Origin: Prorocentrum cordatum
Lineage: Eukaryota; Sar; Dinophyceae; Prorocentrales; Prorocentraceae
NCBI GenBank assembly: GCA_963575745.1
Contig: CAUYUJ010016362.1
Coordinates: 218,271 to 282,270, forward strand
Reading direction: 5' to 3'
DNA length: 64,000 nt
Under the pieces are notes generated by a model. The model saw only the letters and a program-made list of their open reading frames with translations. It was not told the DNA's origin and did not search any database. The translations under genes were made by a program, and so were the position numbers. Positions 1 through 12,690 of the stretch are shown here, piece after piece. Within the stretch, counting starts at the first letter, position 1. Each line of letters begins with the position of its first letter.

Positions 1-1545
1 TCGGGGTGCCATGTTTGCGGGGGAGGGGGTTGGGCGGGCGTCGGCGGGGTAGTGTTGTGCGTCTGCGGCTATGGCCGAGACTTCCCTTTGAATGCAGGGC
101 TTGTTTGAGGCGCAAAACAAATAAAGTAGGTTTAGAGTAGCTCCTGAAGTAGGTCGGCGAAGTAGGTCTGCAGCGCGCCTGGCAACAGTGGTCGGCGCAG
201 GTAACTCGAAGGGAAAGGATGGCGAAACCGATTGCCGCGAGAAACTTTCAGGGGAAAGGAATGCGACTGCGACATTCATGTGCAAAAGTAGCTTTCCAGG
301 GAAGGTTGTCGGGAACACAATATCAAAAGTAACTTGTCGGGATCGGGTCAGTAATGATATTTTCCAAACAAGCTTCTCGGGGAAATGCTGGAATGCCGCC
401 GGCAAGGCGCGGCTTCTGCTAGCAAGCCAGCCGAGTAATTCGTGAAGTGCGCTGTCTTGGGTTCTTCTGGACTCCTTCGGGGCTTATCTTCAGGCTTCCA
501 AAGTCTTCGGAAGCGCATGGGCCAAAAGGCCCAATTCATTCGTGTCTCGTACGATTTGGAAAGATTTCGGCTTCTCGGGGGTGTTATTGGGTGGCTCCGC
601 GGCCACTTGGGGCGGTCTCGGAGCGGTATTTGGGTTTCTTGGAGCATGCGGGAAACAATGTTGATCCATCTTGGGCTATCTTGAACCATCTGTGAGACCG
701 CGTTGCATTCTGCGAGGTCATGCCGGCTCTATCTTTGACCGTCTCGGGCGCTCCAGCGACCCGCCGCCCCCCATTGCAGACCCCGGAAGGAGGGGGGGGA
801 GGGGTGCATCCATCCCCGAAGGGAAGACTGGGGGTTGTTGGAACAGGAAGCGCTCTAAACCACCTCCGTCCTGAGATCTGGGGGCATTGCGTTTCCCCCT
901 TGGTCTGACCACAGCGGGAAGTGGGGCATGGAGGGCGGGGCGAGGGCCGCGGGCCCGAGCAAGGGGGAGGGGGGGGGGGCGAGAGGGAGGACCAGGAAGG
1001 TTAAGAAGGTCAGAAACGGGAGGGTGGGGGGCTCCAGAAGGCGGGTAGGGGGGAGGTGGCGTTTCCGGGGGGAGGAGGTGGAGGGAGGCTGGAATAATGA
1101 GGGCGCGTGAAAGAGGAGAGGAGGTGGAGAGAGGTGGGAGGAGGAAAGAGAAACGGAAGGGGAGTGGCGCCTCCGTCGGGCCGGGCCCGGAGGGGCCCCG
1201 GGGGGCGGGGGGCGGCCGCATCAGGTTTGGTTTCTGAAGAACCTAGGGCGCCAGGCGGCGGCCCCCTGCCCGCCAGCGGGGGGGCCGCCAAAAGGCCCTG
1301 TCCTGTCGCGGTACGTTCGCTTGTCGCCCGACAGCGAAATCGCGCTCGATCCTCGACCCTCGGGGGGGGGGGGAGACCGCCCCCTTTGGGGGGCTCCCGC
1401 CTGTCGGGGGCAACCTACAAGTGTTTTGGGTTTGCTCACCTTCTGGGGGTACTTCGCAGATTCCTTTTTTGGCGCGCCGCCCCCGGGGGCGACTTCTGGG
1501 AAAGGCTCGGGCAAGCGTGTGCTGATGTTTCAAGGAACCGCGCCC
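1..1545. other. GC-rich intergenic sequence, no gene seen
   Basis: Open frames on both strands overlap each other and are low-complexity (Gly/Arg/Pro rich), as expected from GC-rich DNA with few stops. I see no motif, consistent codon pattern or domain. Positions 125-175 carry isolated AAGTAGGT units related to the array that begins at about 1546. Positions 950-1200 are strongly purine-rich (GGGA/GGAG). Confidence 0.5.
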
Positions 1546-1822
1546 CCAAAGTAGGTCGGAAAGTAGGTTTGCAGAATTTGTTTTTGCAAAGTAGGTTCCA
1601 AAGAAGGTTTCCGGATTCCAAAAGTAGGTTTTCGGTAGCGCAAAGTAGGTTTCGGAGGCCTCAAAATAGGTTTTAGGAGCCTCAAAGTAGGTTTCGGAGG
1701 CCTCAAAGTAGGTTTCAAACCTACTTCAAACCTACTTCAAACCTACTTCAAACCTACTTCAAACCTACTTCAAACCTACTTCTTCAAACCTACTTCAAAC
1801 CTATTTCAAACCTACTTCAAAC
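1546..1822. repeat. 11-bp minisatellite in inverted halves (AAGTAGGTTT / AAACCTACTT)
   Basis: The left half (about 1546-1709) has spaced copies of AAGTAGGTTT embedded in related sequence such as CGGAGGCCTC. The right half (1710-1822) is an almost perfect tandem of the 11-mer AAACCTACTTC, the reverse complement of the left motif. The two halves could fold into a long hairpin. Divergent relatives (GAACCTAT) appear at 2878-2925. Confidence 0.85.
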
Positions 1823-1845
1823 TGTTTTCGGAAGCATGGAGGTCA

Positions 1846-2230
1846 GGGATTGAAGGTAGGAGGAGGAGGAGGTGGAGGAGAATGTGGGGGAGGAGGAGGA
1901 GGAGGAAGAGGAATGGAGGAGGAGGAGGAGGAGGTGGATGAGGAGAGCCGGGAGGAGGATGTGGAGGAGGAAGAAGAGGAGGAGGAGGAGGAGAGCCAGG
2001 TCGAGGAAACGGAGGGCCAGGAGGAAGGAGGAACAGGAGAGAGGAGTAGGAGGAGGAGGACCAAGAGGATCCGGAGGATCGGGTGGAGGATGAGGGGCGG
2101 ATGAAGGGAGAATAAGGGAGAAAAGGTAGGAACAAGAAGGGGAATATGAGGAGGAGGAGGAGGAGTAGGAGGAGGAGGAGGAGGGGGGGGCGAAGAGGGC
2201 GGGGAGGATCGGGGGCAGGAGGATGAGAAC
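1846..2230. repeat. GGA/GAG purine tract
   Basis: This is a degenerate (GGA)n/(GAG)n stretch, almost entirely purine on the + strand. The long Glu/Gly frames on + and Ser/Pro/Leu frames on - that cross it are by-products of the repeat. Confidence 0.85.
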
Positions 2231-5200
2231 ATGGACGCCGCGGCTGACGAGGGATAGGATGGTGAGGCAAGGGGGGCGATGATGGGAAGCATGATGTGAT
2301 TGATGACGAGTGGCTTTGGGGAGGGCAAAGTGACCTTGGACGGGGCGGCCGTGATAATGAGGAGGAGCCATGGCGTGTCCGAACCCCGCCGGGACACGGC
2401 ATGGGGGTTTTGCTGGGGTGGTGATTGTTGGTGGCGGCCCGGCTCGTCCAGGGTTCCTTGACTTGCGTTGTTCGCCGCGCCAGTTGCTGGGGCTGCCCCA
2501 ATTGATTTTTGGGCCACCCATTGTCGTGACTGCTTTTCTGGCGGGTCGTGTTTGCGGAGGTCTTCTCCGCAGCCGCTCTCGTTACATTTTTATGTTTAGT
2601 GCCCGAGGGTGCATCGCGCGAAAAGTGTCGCGGCCCCTGCCTGAAATACAGCCCTGGCGCCCTTTCCATTGCAGACCTTCTTGGCGAGGTCACCGCGGCC
2701 AGGGAACGTCCCCGGGTGCACTTGCCAGGGCTAGTTTGGCGGATTCGCTTCGCCAACTTAGCTGCCCGCGGCATTTGCGCCGACGCGCTTTGGCAGACCC
2801 AGTAACGGGGGGCTATATGCCCGATGACACGTTTTCCCCGCGCGTTGCACCTTCTTCCTGGAACTTACTATGCTTGCGAACCTATCTCCCGAACCTATTT
2901 TTGAACCTATCTTAAACCTATATCGAAATGTTTTCTGCTCGCCATTGCCCTGCATTACTGGGGAAGTCTCGGGGCTATGGATGCAGCGGCGCGCTGGGGG
3001 TGGTGGCGGCGGCGCAACGGCTCAGGTTTGCAGGTCGTTCCCAGCGATTACATTGTGAGACTGTGCTGCGCGCGGCGGCTCTACATCCGCGCCTCCCTGG
3101 TCGGCCCCAGCCCCGTCTGTCCGAGCCGCGCCCTCGTCGGCTCGCGCCCCGGGCCCGGCCAGCCTCGCTGCCCGATGGCCCAGCCCGCTCGGCCATCGCA
3201 CCCGCGAGGTCACGGTTGTTAAAGCAGTGCTCAGACGTGGGTACATATGTTGAGAGTTCGCGCGTGGTCACTGCAGGCCAGTCAGCGGCGCCTAGGCGTG
3301 ACCGTCATTGGCGCTGGTTGCCCAGGGGTCGTTATGATGTGTCCCCCCTTATACCCGAATGGGCTAGCCCACAGGAGGTGTGCTGCGACCCGTAGCGATA
3401 CTCATGTGTACATGTGTTGTGGTATGTTAGCATGTATGTGCGTTGGTGAAACACATATGGATATGACATGTTATACCATTTTGGCGCCACGCAGCGTTGC
3501 CCATCCCCGCTTCTCTCCGAGCTTGGGCGTCGTAGGTGATCGCCGCCGCCATTTTGGCTCCATGGGTTGGCTCTGTCGTCATCGCCCGCCGGGCCCCCTG
3601 CCATCGATGCTTGCATATCGGTGCGCGGGGGGCGGGTGGGTCCTCAGTGGCAGCGGCTCCGCCAACGCGGCGCTGCTCAGGTGTGGGCGCGTTGTGCGTT
3701 GCAACGGTTGTCGGGCATTTGCTTTATCGTCGCCGCCGCGCGCGGGGCGGCGGCGGCGCGGGCGTTGCGGAGTTTTCTGCATCAGCGGGCCGTTGGTTGC
3801 GTCCAAGGGGGGGGATGGTTGCCGCGGGTCGCCAGTCAGGCAGCGTTGCGCCCCGCGTGCCCTGGACGAAGTGCAACTCTGGCCATGCGCGGTTTCGGCT
3901 TGCCAGCGCAACCCAGCGCGGTGGCCGAGAGCGCAAATCAAGGCGCGCAGACAATCGGCACCGGCGGGTGGCCGCGCGCGCCCACGCGGCGCGCGTGTGC
4001 ATGCGCGCTGGGTTTTGGCGGCGCGTGTCCGACCGGCGCCAGCATGCGCGCCGTCGCCCGCGCTTGGAGCGGCGTTTCTTCGCGGCCAGCGCCCCGCCAC
4101 CGTGAATCTAGAACAAAGGGGCAACATTCGCGTTCGAGCTGCCGCCCCCCGCGCGCCAGCCCAAGCCTTCAGCGGCGCGGCACTGCGTTCGACCAGCCTT
4201 TCGCCCCTCTGCGCGCCGACCGTGTTCATGTCCAGGAAGGCGCGGATTCGCCCAGTCGCCCAGCCGCCGCCGTCGCCCGCCTTCACAGCAGCGCCGCCGC
4301 CCCATCGTCGCCCCGTCGCAGTTTTCGGCGTTGCCGCGCAGTGATGTCGGTGTATCCGTTATGCCGCCGCCTTTGCGTTGGTTGCCTGCTGTTGCGGTGT
4401 CTTGCCCTGCGCCGCGCGGGCTCAAGGGTCGCGCCGCCTCGGCATTGCGTCGCGGCGGTGGCTTGTTTGCGCGCGGCGTTTGCACGGGCGCGCGCGTTTA
4501 CGTTTGATTGATTTGGCGGGCGCCAGAGTCATTGAACACGTGGCCTTGCGTTTCTGGCGTTTCTTGGTGCGTCGCTGCCTTGCGCTGGTGTGCCATGTAG
4601 TTTTGTTTTCGAGAGGGTGCGGTTCTGCGCGTTGGATTGCGCTGATCCGGGCTGCATTTCTATTGTTGCGTTGCCTTTCGATGTTGCGCCGTGTGCGATG
4701 CCCGAGTTGCAGCGCGTTGCGTTGCGTTGCTTTTCAGTTGTCGTTGCATTGGCTGCGCTGCGGGCAACTGGGCAGGTGCGTTTGGTCGTGCTTGGGGCGG
4801 CCTCGCGGGTCTTCAGCACTGCTGGCGCATTGGGCAGCCGGGCGTTGCGGCGCCCACGTGCGTTTGTCCAGTTGGGTTCTTTGGGGGCGCGCGCCGCCTG
4901 GAAGTCGATTTGCAAGTTTGTTTCCGTCGCGTTGCGCCTGCCCTTTTTTTGGCGCGGGGCCCGAGCGCGGGCTGCGCCGCGGGAATCTTAGTGACTCGCG
5001 CCCCGCGCGGGTCCTGGTTCTCAGCCAGTCAGGCGCTAGGCGGCGCGTCTGCGACTTGCGGCGCCAGGTGGCTGGCAGCTTGCCTTGGCGCGCGTCGGCT
5101 CTGCGCATTGGTTTGGGCCCTGGGTCGCGGCGGGCGTCGGCGGGCGTCGCGTCGCCAGCGGCAGCGCGGCGCAGGGCCCACCGGGCGCGCGCGCGACGCG

Positions 5201-5690
5201 GTGCCGCCGCCGCCGCCCGATGAGCATCAGCGCCGGACTCCCCGCGCGACCTTCCGCGGCAGCTCGCGACCGCGGCGCGGCGCGGGCGCGTCGCTGGCGG
5301 CGCTGATTCCAGCGCCGGCAAACGGTCGGCGGCAGCCTGAACGCCCCACGCAGTGCCACACCGCTGCGTGGGTGGATCGCGCGTGTCCCGAGCGCGGCAG
5401 CGCCGCCCTCGAACGCGCGGCAGCGGCCGCGGCGGGACGGGTTGCGCGGCGCGGGGCGGAGGGGGGGGGCTCGGAGCGGCGGGGCGCGACGCGGGCTGTG
5501 GGGGGGGGCGGGCAAGGGCGGCAGGGGTGCGCGAATGTCCGCGAGACTGACGGGCGGCGCGCGCGCGGGAGACGGGCCGCCGCACCGCCGAGGCGCATTG
5601 TGCTTCAGACCGTTGTGCGCTTCCGTCTGGGCCGCGCAGACGGGCTGGGGAAGGGGGCGGAGGGGTCGCGGCTGCGTCTATGCGCGTCGT
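2231..5690. other. GC-rich intergenic sequence, no gene recognised
   Basis: There are many overlapping long frames on both strands, rich in Ala, Arg and Pro, none with a recognisable motif. The stretch around 3390-3480 is locally AT-richer, with ACATGT/ATATGG words. From 3560 on, the sequence is dominated by CG/GC runs. I cannot support a gene here. Confidence 0.45.
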
Positions 5691-5697
5691 GCGCGTG

Positions 5698-5698
5698 C

Positions 5699-5756
<58 letters not shown>

Positions 5757-5757
5757 A
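5698..5757. repeat. (GT)n microsatellite
   Basis: This is about 28 uninterrupted GT units. It runs straight into the GAATGY hexamer array that follows. Confidence 0.95.
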
Positions 5758-5935
5758 TGTGCATGTGCGTGTGTGAGTGCGAGCGCGATTGTGAATGTGA
5801 ATGCGAATGTCATTGCGAATGTGAATTTGAAGGCGAATGCGAATGCGAATGTGAATGCGAATGCGAATGCGAATTTGAATGCGAATGTGAATGTGTGCGT
5901 GTGTGTGTGTGCGTGTGTGTGCGTGTGTTTTTGGT
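5758..5935. repeat. GAATGY hexamer minisatellite
   Basis: Tandem GAATGT/GAATGC hexamers continue from the GT tract, with interspersed GTGTGC. The frames reading as repeated Cys-Glu or Asn-Ala dipeptides are products of the repeat and are not treated as protein. Confidence 0.85.
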
Positions 5936-6554
5936 TTCAAAGGGGCGCGGGGGAATGGTGGGAAGGGGTTGCGCGGCGCGGGCGCGGCGCTGCTGATGCA
6001 GCGGCGCGGCGGTTGCGTCGGCGAGCGTGCCGCGGTCAACCGCGCGATGTCATTGGCGCGGCTGGCGCGCGCGCTGCAGTCCAGGCCGTTGCGCCGCCGC
6101 TTGGGGGATCGCCCTCGGCCGTCAGTTGCGCGAGCGCACGCAGCGCATTTCAACGCAGGCGGGCGCGATCAGCGGGGCCAGGCGCTGCGGGGGCGAAGCG
6201 CGAAGGGGCGCGTCGCTGACGGGCGGCGGGGGCGCCGCGGGCCGCGCTGCGCTGCGCGCGGCCCCCCCCCCCCCGAAGTCGGACGGCGCGCGCCGGGGCG
6301 GCGGCGGCGGAAGCGTGTGGTTGTTCTTGGTGAGGGTGGGCGGCAGCGCGGGGGAAGGTGGGCGGGGCGCGTTCTGCGCGCGCGCGGATCGAACGCCAGC
6401 GGGCGCCTCGATGTGATTGTTTCGCGCTGTGAGGGTGGTTTGGCGGTGTCCCGCACTTCGCGGGCTAGCGCTCGCGTCGTCGCATTTGGCGGGCTATGTG
6501 GGAGTGGGTTGAGGGCGCGTCGGGAGGCCTTCGTAGTTCGCGGGCGGAAGCTCA
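5936..6554. other. GC-rich intergenic sequence, nothing recognised
   Basis: The sequence is extremely CG-rich, with homopolymer C and G runs near 6260-6275. Overlapping frames exist on both strands without identifiable motifs. Confidence 0.45.
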
Positions 6555-6735
6555 GCGAGCACTTGGGGGGTGCTTTGGGGGGTGCTCGGCGACGCGCGGC
6601 GAGTGCTTTGGGGGTACTTTGGGGGTACTTTGGGGGTACTTTGTGGTACTTCGGGCGCATGTCGGGGGGCGCTGGGGGAAATTCTGCGAGTGCTTTGGGG
6701 GTGTTTTGTCCGCACTTCGGTGGTACTGTGTTGGC
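6555..6735. repeat. GGGGGTACTTT minisatellite, left arm of an inverted pair
   Basis: This is a degenerate tandem of an 11-bp unit GGGGGTACTTT with variants GGGGGTGCTTT, clearest at 6608-6650. The reverse-complement array lies about 600 bp downstream at 7320-7515. Confidence 0.8.
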
Positions 6736-7319
6736 GCCATGGGATACGGGGCAGCGGGCTGCTTGGTCGCGGGCGAGGCTCGGCGCGCGCCCGTGCTCTT
6801 GCCTGCGCTGCGATGGGGCGCCGTGCCGATCGCATCTCGCACGTCGCCGATCGCCAGGGGGCTTGCCGTGCCTGGCCAGGCGACAATCCGCGCGGCGGAA
6901 ATCCCCCGCGGGGATGCGCACGCGGAAAATGCCCCGCCGACCCGATCGGCAGGAGGGATGTGCACGCGCATGACCCCTTGGCAACTAGTGTGCAACAGGG
7001 TATGCAAGAGAATTCGCAAACATATGAAACAGTACTCGCGGGCGACGCGTCCGGAGCTCCACGGGGTAGTGCGTCCGCACATCGCCGCCGCGAGGTGTGG
7101 CGCGACTGCGTGCTGGTCTGGGCAACGCCCTGGCGTTCCACGCCTGAGCGGTGTTGGTGCAGGCGCGTATGCTGGCCTTGGAGCTCGTGGCGCGTGGCAG
7201 AGTGCCCGCCGCCCAGTCATTCCCAGCTCGTTAGCGCCTGTACTGTTAGCGCATTCGCAATTTACAACCAAAGAGCCCAGCACGCACTCGAAGGGCACCC
7301 CCCGAGCTCCCTCCGCGCC
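6736..7319. other. Spacer between inverted minisatellite arms
   Basis: This is GC-rich spacer with CGCGGAAA/TTTCCGCG-like words near 6890-6930. No gene is recognisable. It would form the loop if the two arms (6555-6735 and 7320-7515) paired. Confidence 0.4.
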
Positions 7320-7515
7320 CCAAAAGTATTCCCAAAGTACTCCCGAAGTGCTAGCCCACTACCCTCCGAGCACCAATCGGCCGCCCGCAAAGTACCCCCA
7401 AAGTGTTCCCGAAGTACTCGCCGAGTACTCGCCGCGCGCTCGCCAAGTGCTCCCACAGTACTCCCACAGCATTCCCGAAGTACTCCCAAAGTACTCCCAA
7501 AGTGCCCGCCAGGTA
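7320..7515. repeat. AAAGTACTCCC minisatellite, right arm of an inverted pair
   Basis: This is a tandem of AAAGTACTCCC/AAAGTGCTCCC units (11 bp), the reverse complement of the 6555-6735 array. Each arm is itself degenerate, so pairing would be in many registers. Confidence 0.8.
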
Positions 7516-10500
7516 CGCGCAGCGAGCGCATTACAGCACGTTGCGTTGCCCACTCCGCCCTCCCCCTCCTTCTGGACCCCCCCCACCGCCCCCCCTCGCC
7601 TGTGCCGCGCGGGCGGCCAGGTTGGGCGCGCGCGCGGCAAAGAGGCGGGGGGGGCAGGGCGGGGGGGGGCGGGGGCTCGATGCCAAAGTCTCGCAGCGCC
7701 GCAGCGCTCGGCTGCCTGCCGCGCAGAAGTTCCAAGGCAGCAGACAACGTGCCTCATGGGGCGGGGTGGCGTCGCGCCCCGCTCAGGGCAGGTTTCCCCG
7801 CGGCGCCCCGTCGTGGCATCGTTGGTTCTGGCAATTCCTCGTGGCCGTCCAGTCCCGGCGCCGCGGGCATTTGCAATGTGCGCGCGCGCGCGTCGCGCGC
7901 GCATTTCGCTTGCGCTGCGCGGCGCCACCGCGGCGCCCCCGGGGCGCCGCGCGTGTTTCAAACGAGGCTTTTAAATAGCGCAGTTGGCGCTGTGGAGCGC
8001 GCCAGCTGCTTCGCGGGTTCCACGGCGAGGCGCCCTCGAGGGCCTTTGGGGCCGCCGCGGGTTTCCAGGCGCGTTCAGTTTGGGATCGCGCGTTCTGAAG
8101 AGGGCGTCGCATATTGCCTGTGTCTTCAGCGCATACAAGGACATATCATTAGACCATGCCGGGCGCCTGTCGGGCCCAGAAGGTTTGCGCGAACATGTTC
8201 AGACCTACCGCGGATTAGTCGCAATCTTACAGGTGCCGCGCTGAGGCCCGACGCGCTCTGAAAGTGCATAACTCGTGAGTTGCGCGCGTTGCAGTGTGGC
8301 CCAGTTTGGGCCATGCGCGTTGCCGATGGAACGCTGGTTTGCGCCTCATCGTTTTCAGCTGGCTCTCGTTGGGGCCCCGCAGTTTTCGCGCGCGCTCGCC
8401 GCGCATGGCGCCGCTAGGTTTGCCCGTGGGCCGCGCAGGCACGCGGCGCGCGCCCATGGGTCTCCCCCGCAGAGCAGGGCCCTGCAGATGTCCGATACTG
8501 CCATGGGGCCCCACTGCGACGCCGCAGGTGCCCCGACGCGCGTCCAATTGCCGCGTCCAGTGGCGCGGGGCCCAGGGGGATATTGCACTGGTGCTTCAGT
8601 GGGACATGCTCGAGCCCTTCCCGGCGCAAGTCCTCGGCGCCCCCCGCGGCGCCCCATTGGGGCTCGCAAGGTCCTTGCGCGGTGCGTGCGCGGATCCGCG
8701 CATTTGTCTTTGCGCCCGAGCAGTAGTTGATCTTTCGCGACGCCGTCAGTCGCGGGAAGGTCGCCAGTCCCCCGCGCGGGCCGCATTGAAGATCCATGGG
8801 GGCCCAGGAGGGCGAGGGGGCGGCGGGGCGGGGTGGGGTTGCCTGAGCACTCCATACCTATCATTGTAAGATTACGGCAGTTAGTGCAGATGCATTAGTC
8901 GCGTTTTCTTGGCTTCCTACGGCGTCCCACTCCGCGAGCCACTGTTGCCCCGCAGGGCCCTGCCAGACCTTGACTGGATATGCACATTTGTGGTGCGACT
9001 CTCCAGCGGTGGCACGCCCCGCCTACCATGGAACATCGGCGAGCAGTTCCCGCGCCCCGTGGATATCGCATCGGCGCGCAGCAGGTCATATGCGTTGCCG
9101 ATGGGCCCCAGGGGCGCCGTCAGCGTATCTTCGGCTGATTTGCGGGCGCCTGTCAGGTGGCCCATGAAAACTTGAGGGGGCGGGGTGCGTTACGCGCGGG
9201 GTCTCGCGGGCGCGCCGCAGTTTTCCCATGTGCCCTTCGTGGGGCCACTCGAGGATCAAAGCTCGGTCTGATGGCCCGATTGAGATCTTGAGCGGGGCGG
9301 CTCGCCTTCGATCAGCCGACGAAGCGGCTCTGCGCGTGCCCAATGATAACCCGGGCCCGTGGCGCAATAATTTGAACGACCCACAAAGTCGGCGCTCGCG
9401 CCCGATCAAGCTCAGCAGGAGCCGCGGTGGTTCCCGATGGGGGTGGCGCGCCCGACCAGCGCAGGCGCCCTGACCAACGCCAGCGGCAGCGAAGCATCGT
9501 TGCAGCAGTGTGCCTTGCCCACGGGGCCATGCAGATGCCAGCTAGGTCCCCCGTGCAACATCGCGGGGGCCCGACGGGAGGCGGGTCGAAGCACGTCGTT
9601 ACTCGCCATGTTCCGCGCGGGGCTGGGGGGGGGACATCGCCCGCTGCGGGCGGCGCCCCTCTTCAGTTTCTCCCCCCGCGTGCTAGCTGGGTATTGCGCC
9701 AAGGTTGTGTGGGCATATGCGAAAATCCGGTGGGCTTCCTGATTCGCTCCAGTAGATTATATATTTGCACTGGCTTTCTACGTGTTCCCCGATGGAAGCC
9801 CGGGCGGCCTCTTCTCGTTCCCAGCGTGTTTCTATGGCGGCCATGGGCTTGCGGACCCGAGACCATTGTTCAGACGCCAATGCAGACTGGCTTGTGCCCG
9901 AGCCCCTAAGTCCCCTCTAACGCGCGGCGTGCTGTTAAGTGGGGGATAGGCGCTGCTGGTGTTCAGTGGACCCCCTTCGGTGTGCCCAGGGCTCTGTCGG
10001 CGATTTCGGCTGACCCGATGGGGGCCGAAAAGGGGTCTGAGGAATCCAGTGCATCCAGCTTGGGTGATGGGGGCATCCCATTGGGTTATGTAAGGACCCG
10101 CGTTGACTCGTTGGTCAACACCGGGTCTTTCTATGTAGGCATCCTCTATGTTATCGGTTATTTTTCGGGGGGTCCCACGATGTCTTGCGCCGCCTTCTCG
10201 GCGCCCCTGGTCTCTCCTGGAGGAGTTGCTCATGGGGGGGCGCAGAACCTTTTGCGGGAATCAGCGAACGGCCCGCGCTCCTCGCGTAATCCCGTGAGGC
10301 GTCATGCCAATGTGAAGCGTTTCCAATTGGAGTCGCGATTGGCGCTTAATGGGCTCGCGCACAGCCCCCTAGGTTTGTTTGCGAAGTTACGCGGGCCGCC
10401 TTCTGGAACTCATGCGCAGTGCCCGAGGGTGTTTGCAATTCTCTTGCGCCCTAGCGCGATGGACACATGTGGTCCGCATGGGAACCTGAGGGGGGATAGT

Positions 10501-11660
10501 GGTGGCTGAACTTTCGACCTTGGTAGTTTACTTAGCTCTCGAGGTGGACATCGTCGCCGATGGGGTAGCCGGGTCACGTTGGAATGATTTTGCTACCTTT
10601 CTGGTAGCCCCATGAATGAGTTTCCTGGCTGCACCAACCGGACCCCGCCCACGTGCTTTCCATTTGCAGGGCCAGCAAAGAACGCGCACTTGTCGCCGTG
10701 GAGAGCAGTGCGCGAATCGTTGGTCATAAAGAGTTCGAAACTGCACATTCTACGGTGTTATCACAGCAATTGTTTGCCTGGCATCGTTGCGCATGTCTGC
10801 CGCACCCTGGAACTATTATGTTTGTTGTTGATTGTTTTCCGCGGTGCTCCTGTAGACATCCGCGGTAAGCCAGCCGTCGGGCCTTGGGGTTCTGGCGATG
10901 ACCTGCGTGAGTCGTTGCAGCGTGTAACTGGAGGCGCAGGGGGTCTCATTCCAATGCGTGGCATGCAGCGTGTTGTAGGAGCATATTCAGTTATCTGTGG
11001 TTCCATTCTGGTACCCTGGAGCTGGTCCAGCATCGCATGGGAGCGGTGCGCGCGCCCTGGGGGGGGGGGGGTTGTAAGTGTCATGGAACTCCCCCGTGTG
11101 TAATTGCACGCCACCCACCGCGCTAATTCCATATGAGCTGTCTAGTGAGTTTGTTGTTGTCCAAGTTCTTTTGTTTATTTTTATACCCTGCCGATGGGAG
11201 CGTCGCGGGTCCCATGCGGGGCCCCATGGGGGCTCTATCAGTTTCCCGCTGCGTCTTGGGGGCGCCCTCGGTGCCGCATGCATTTATGGTGTCCTCGCGT
11301 ATCTCAGGGGCATTGTATAGTACAGGATCGGTATTGCGATCGCTGAAGTGTTCCTGCTGGAAAGTGATTGCGTTCACGTGGGGTTCTCTTGCGGTTCTGC
11401 GCGCTACTGATCGAATGACGGGCTGATACTCCAGAAGTCGTCGTTTTCCATGTTGGCCCCACCGTGGCCATGCGGTTTGGGGAGGAAGCTTCAGCGTCAT
11501 TACAGATGGCCGACGCCATTTGTTGTTTGGCCATCGGTTGTTCTAGTTCGGAGTCTTCGAGGTGGTATGCGATGTTCGCAGTTCTCCATTGCCCCTTTAC
11601 GCCGCCCCGTAAGTGCCGCCAGCCTTTCCCTGAACTTGCTGTTGGTCTACTCATCTGTGA
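7516..11660. other. GC-rich intergenic sequence, no gene recognised
   Basis: Long overlapping frames occur on both strands but none shows a motif or a consistent third-position bias. The words GCCGATGGGGCCC and ATGGGGCCC recur in degenerate form (for example near 8503, 9097, 10015, 11215), suggesting an old dispersed repeat. 10600-11450 is closer to balanced composition but also has no recognisable gene. Confidence 0.4.
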
Positions 11661-11665
11661 CAGGA

Positions 11666-11708
11666 GCTGGTTGGCTGGTTGGTTGGTTGGTTGGTTGGTT
11701 GGTTGGTT
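11666..11708. repeat. (GGTT)n microsatellite
   Basis: A short run of GGTT units, preceded by one GGCT variant. Confidence 0.9.
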
Positions 11709-11989
11709 AAGTTGTTTGTGCGTTTGGTTGGCGGCCTAGTTGGCACGCGGGCACTTCGGTTGGTCGGCTTGCTGCTGCGCCGCAGATGCGGGGTTCGAAG
11801 CGCGTGGGCGGCGCCGCCCTTTGCAGCGTCAGAGGCGCCGCAACTTCCCCCCCTCGCAGCCTGCCTCCCGCGCCGCCCTCTTGCGGTCAGCCTCGTTTGC
11901 AGTTTTCGCCCTCGCCTCCTCCCTCCTGCCTGCCCCGCCTCGCCCTTCCCCCCATCCCTGTTCTGCCGAGGCAGCGTTTCCTTGTGAGG

Positions 11990-12690
11990 CTTGGGCGCCG
12001 TCGGTGGCCGCTGCCACGAAGCGGCCGCGGCCGCCCGATGGGCCGCCGCCAGGGTTGTTGTTGGGCCCGCCGGCGGCCTCTGCGCCAGCTGCCGATGGGG
12101 CGCAGCCGGCGGTGGAGCGTTCCGCTCTTTTCCAGCCGCCGCCGGCAAGGGCCGCGCGCCGCGGATGCAACGGCCCACCCAGCCCGCCCAGCCCGACGAT
12201 GACTTCGCCATGGGCATTTGGAGTCTGTCGCAGCGCCCCGCTGGGGCAGGCGCGGACGCGGCCGACGATGGCCCGAAAGGCGAGGAGGTTGGCGGGGCAA
12301 GCTGCGCCGGCGCAGCGGCAGCGGGCGCGGTTGCGGCCGCGGGCGCCGTGGAGGCGGGCTCCGCGCCGCCCGCGGCGTCGGGCAATGCGCGCGTTGCCCT
12401 GGTGGACGCCGCCAGTGCCAGCGCCGTCGCTGCGGGGGGCGCGGCGGCCGCGGGCGCCGAGGAAGTTCCCCCCGCCGAGTCGGCCGCGCAGCGTCGCCAG
12501 CACGCCGAGCGCTTGCGGCGCGTCTATCACGAGGCCAGCTACGCCCACGGCGCAGCACTCAGCGCTGCGACGGCGGCGGGCGACCCGAGAGTTGTTGGTG
12601 CGCCTACTGGGAAGCATCGAACGCTGCGCCGGATGCTGCCAGGGCCGAGGGCTTGCCTGCGAGCTTCTTCGCGGACTACATGGGTTGAAC
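11990..12690 (+). pseudogene. Weak coding-like fragment, Ala-rich, frameshifted
   Basis: Not recognised. Third-position G/C bias follows a broken path: a Pro/Ala stretch containing KRPRPPDG at about 11995-12150, then an ATG at 12165 opening MQRPTQPAQPDDDFAMGIW, an Ala/Gly-rich linker and a charged helix (RRQHAERLRRVYHEA), then a switch of frame near 12570 to a short end reading EGLPASFFADYMG and a stop at 12688. The two frame changes in a short span argue for a decayed fragment, possibly the N-terminal part of a retroelement ORF. It could equally be chance in GC-rich DNA. Confidence 0.25.

Noticed and set aside
3548-3560. 13-base match to DinoSL (GCCATTTTGGCTC)
   Set aside because: The last bases CAAG and the first seven are not matched, and nothing downstream looks like a retrocopied gene.
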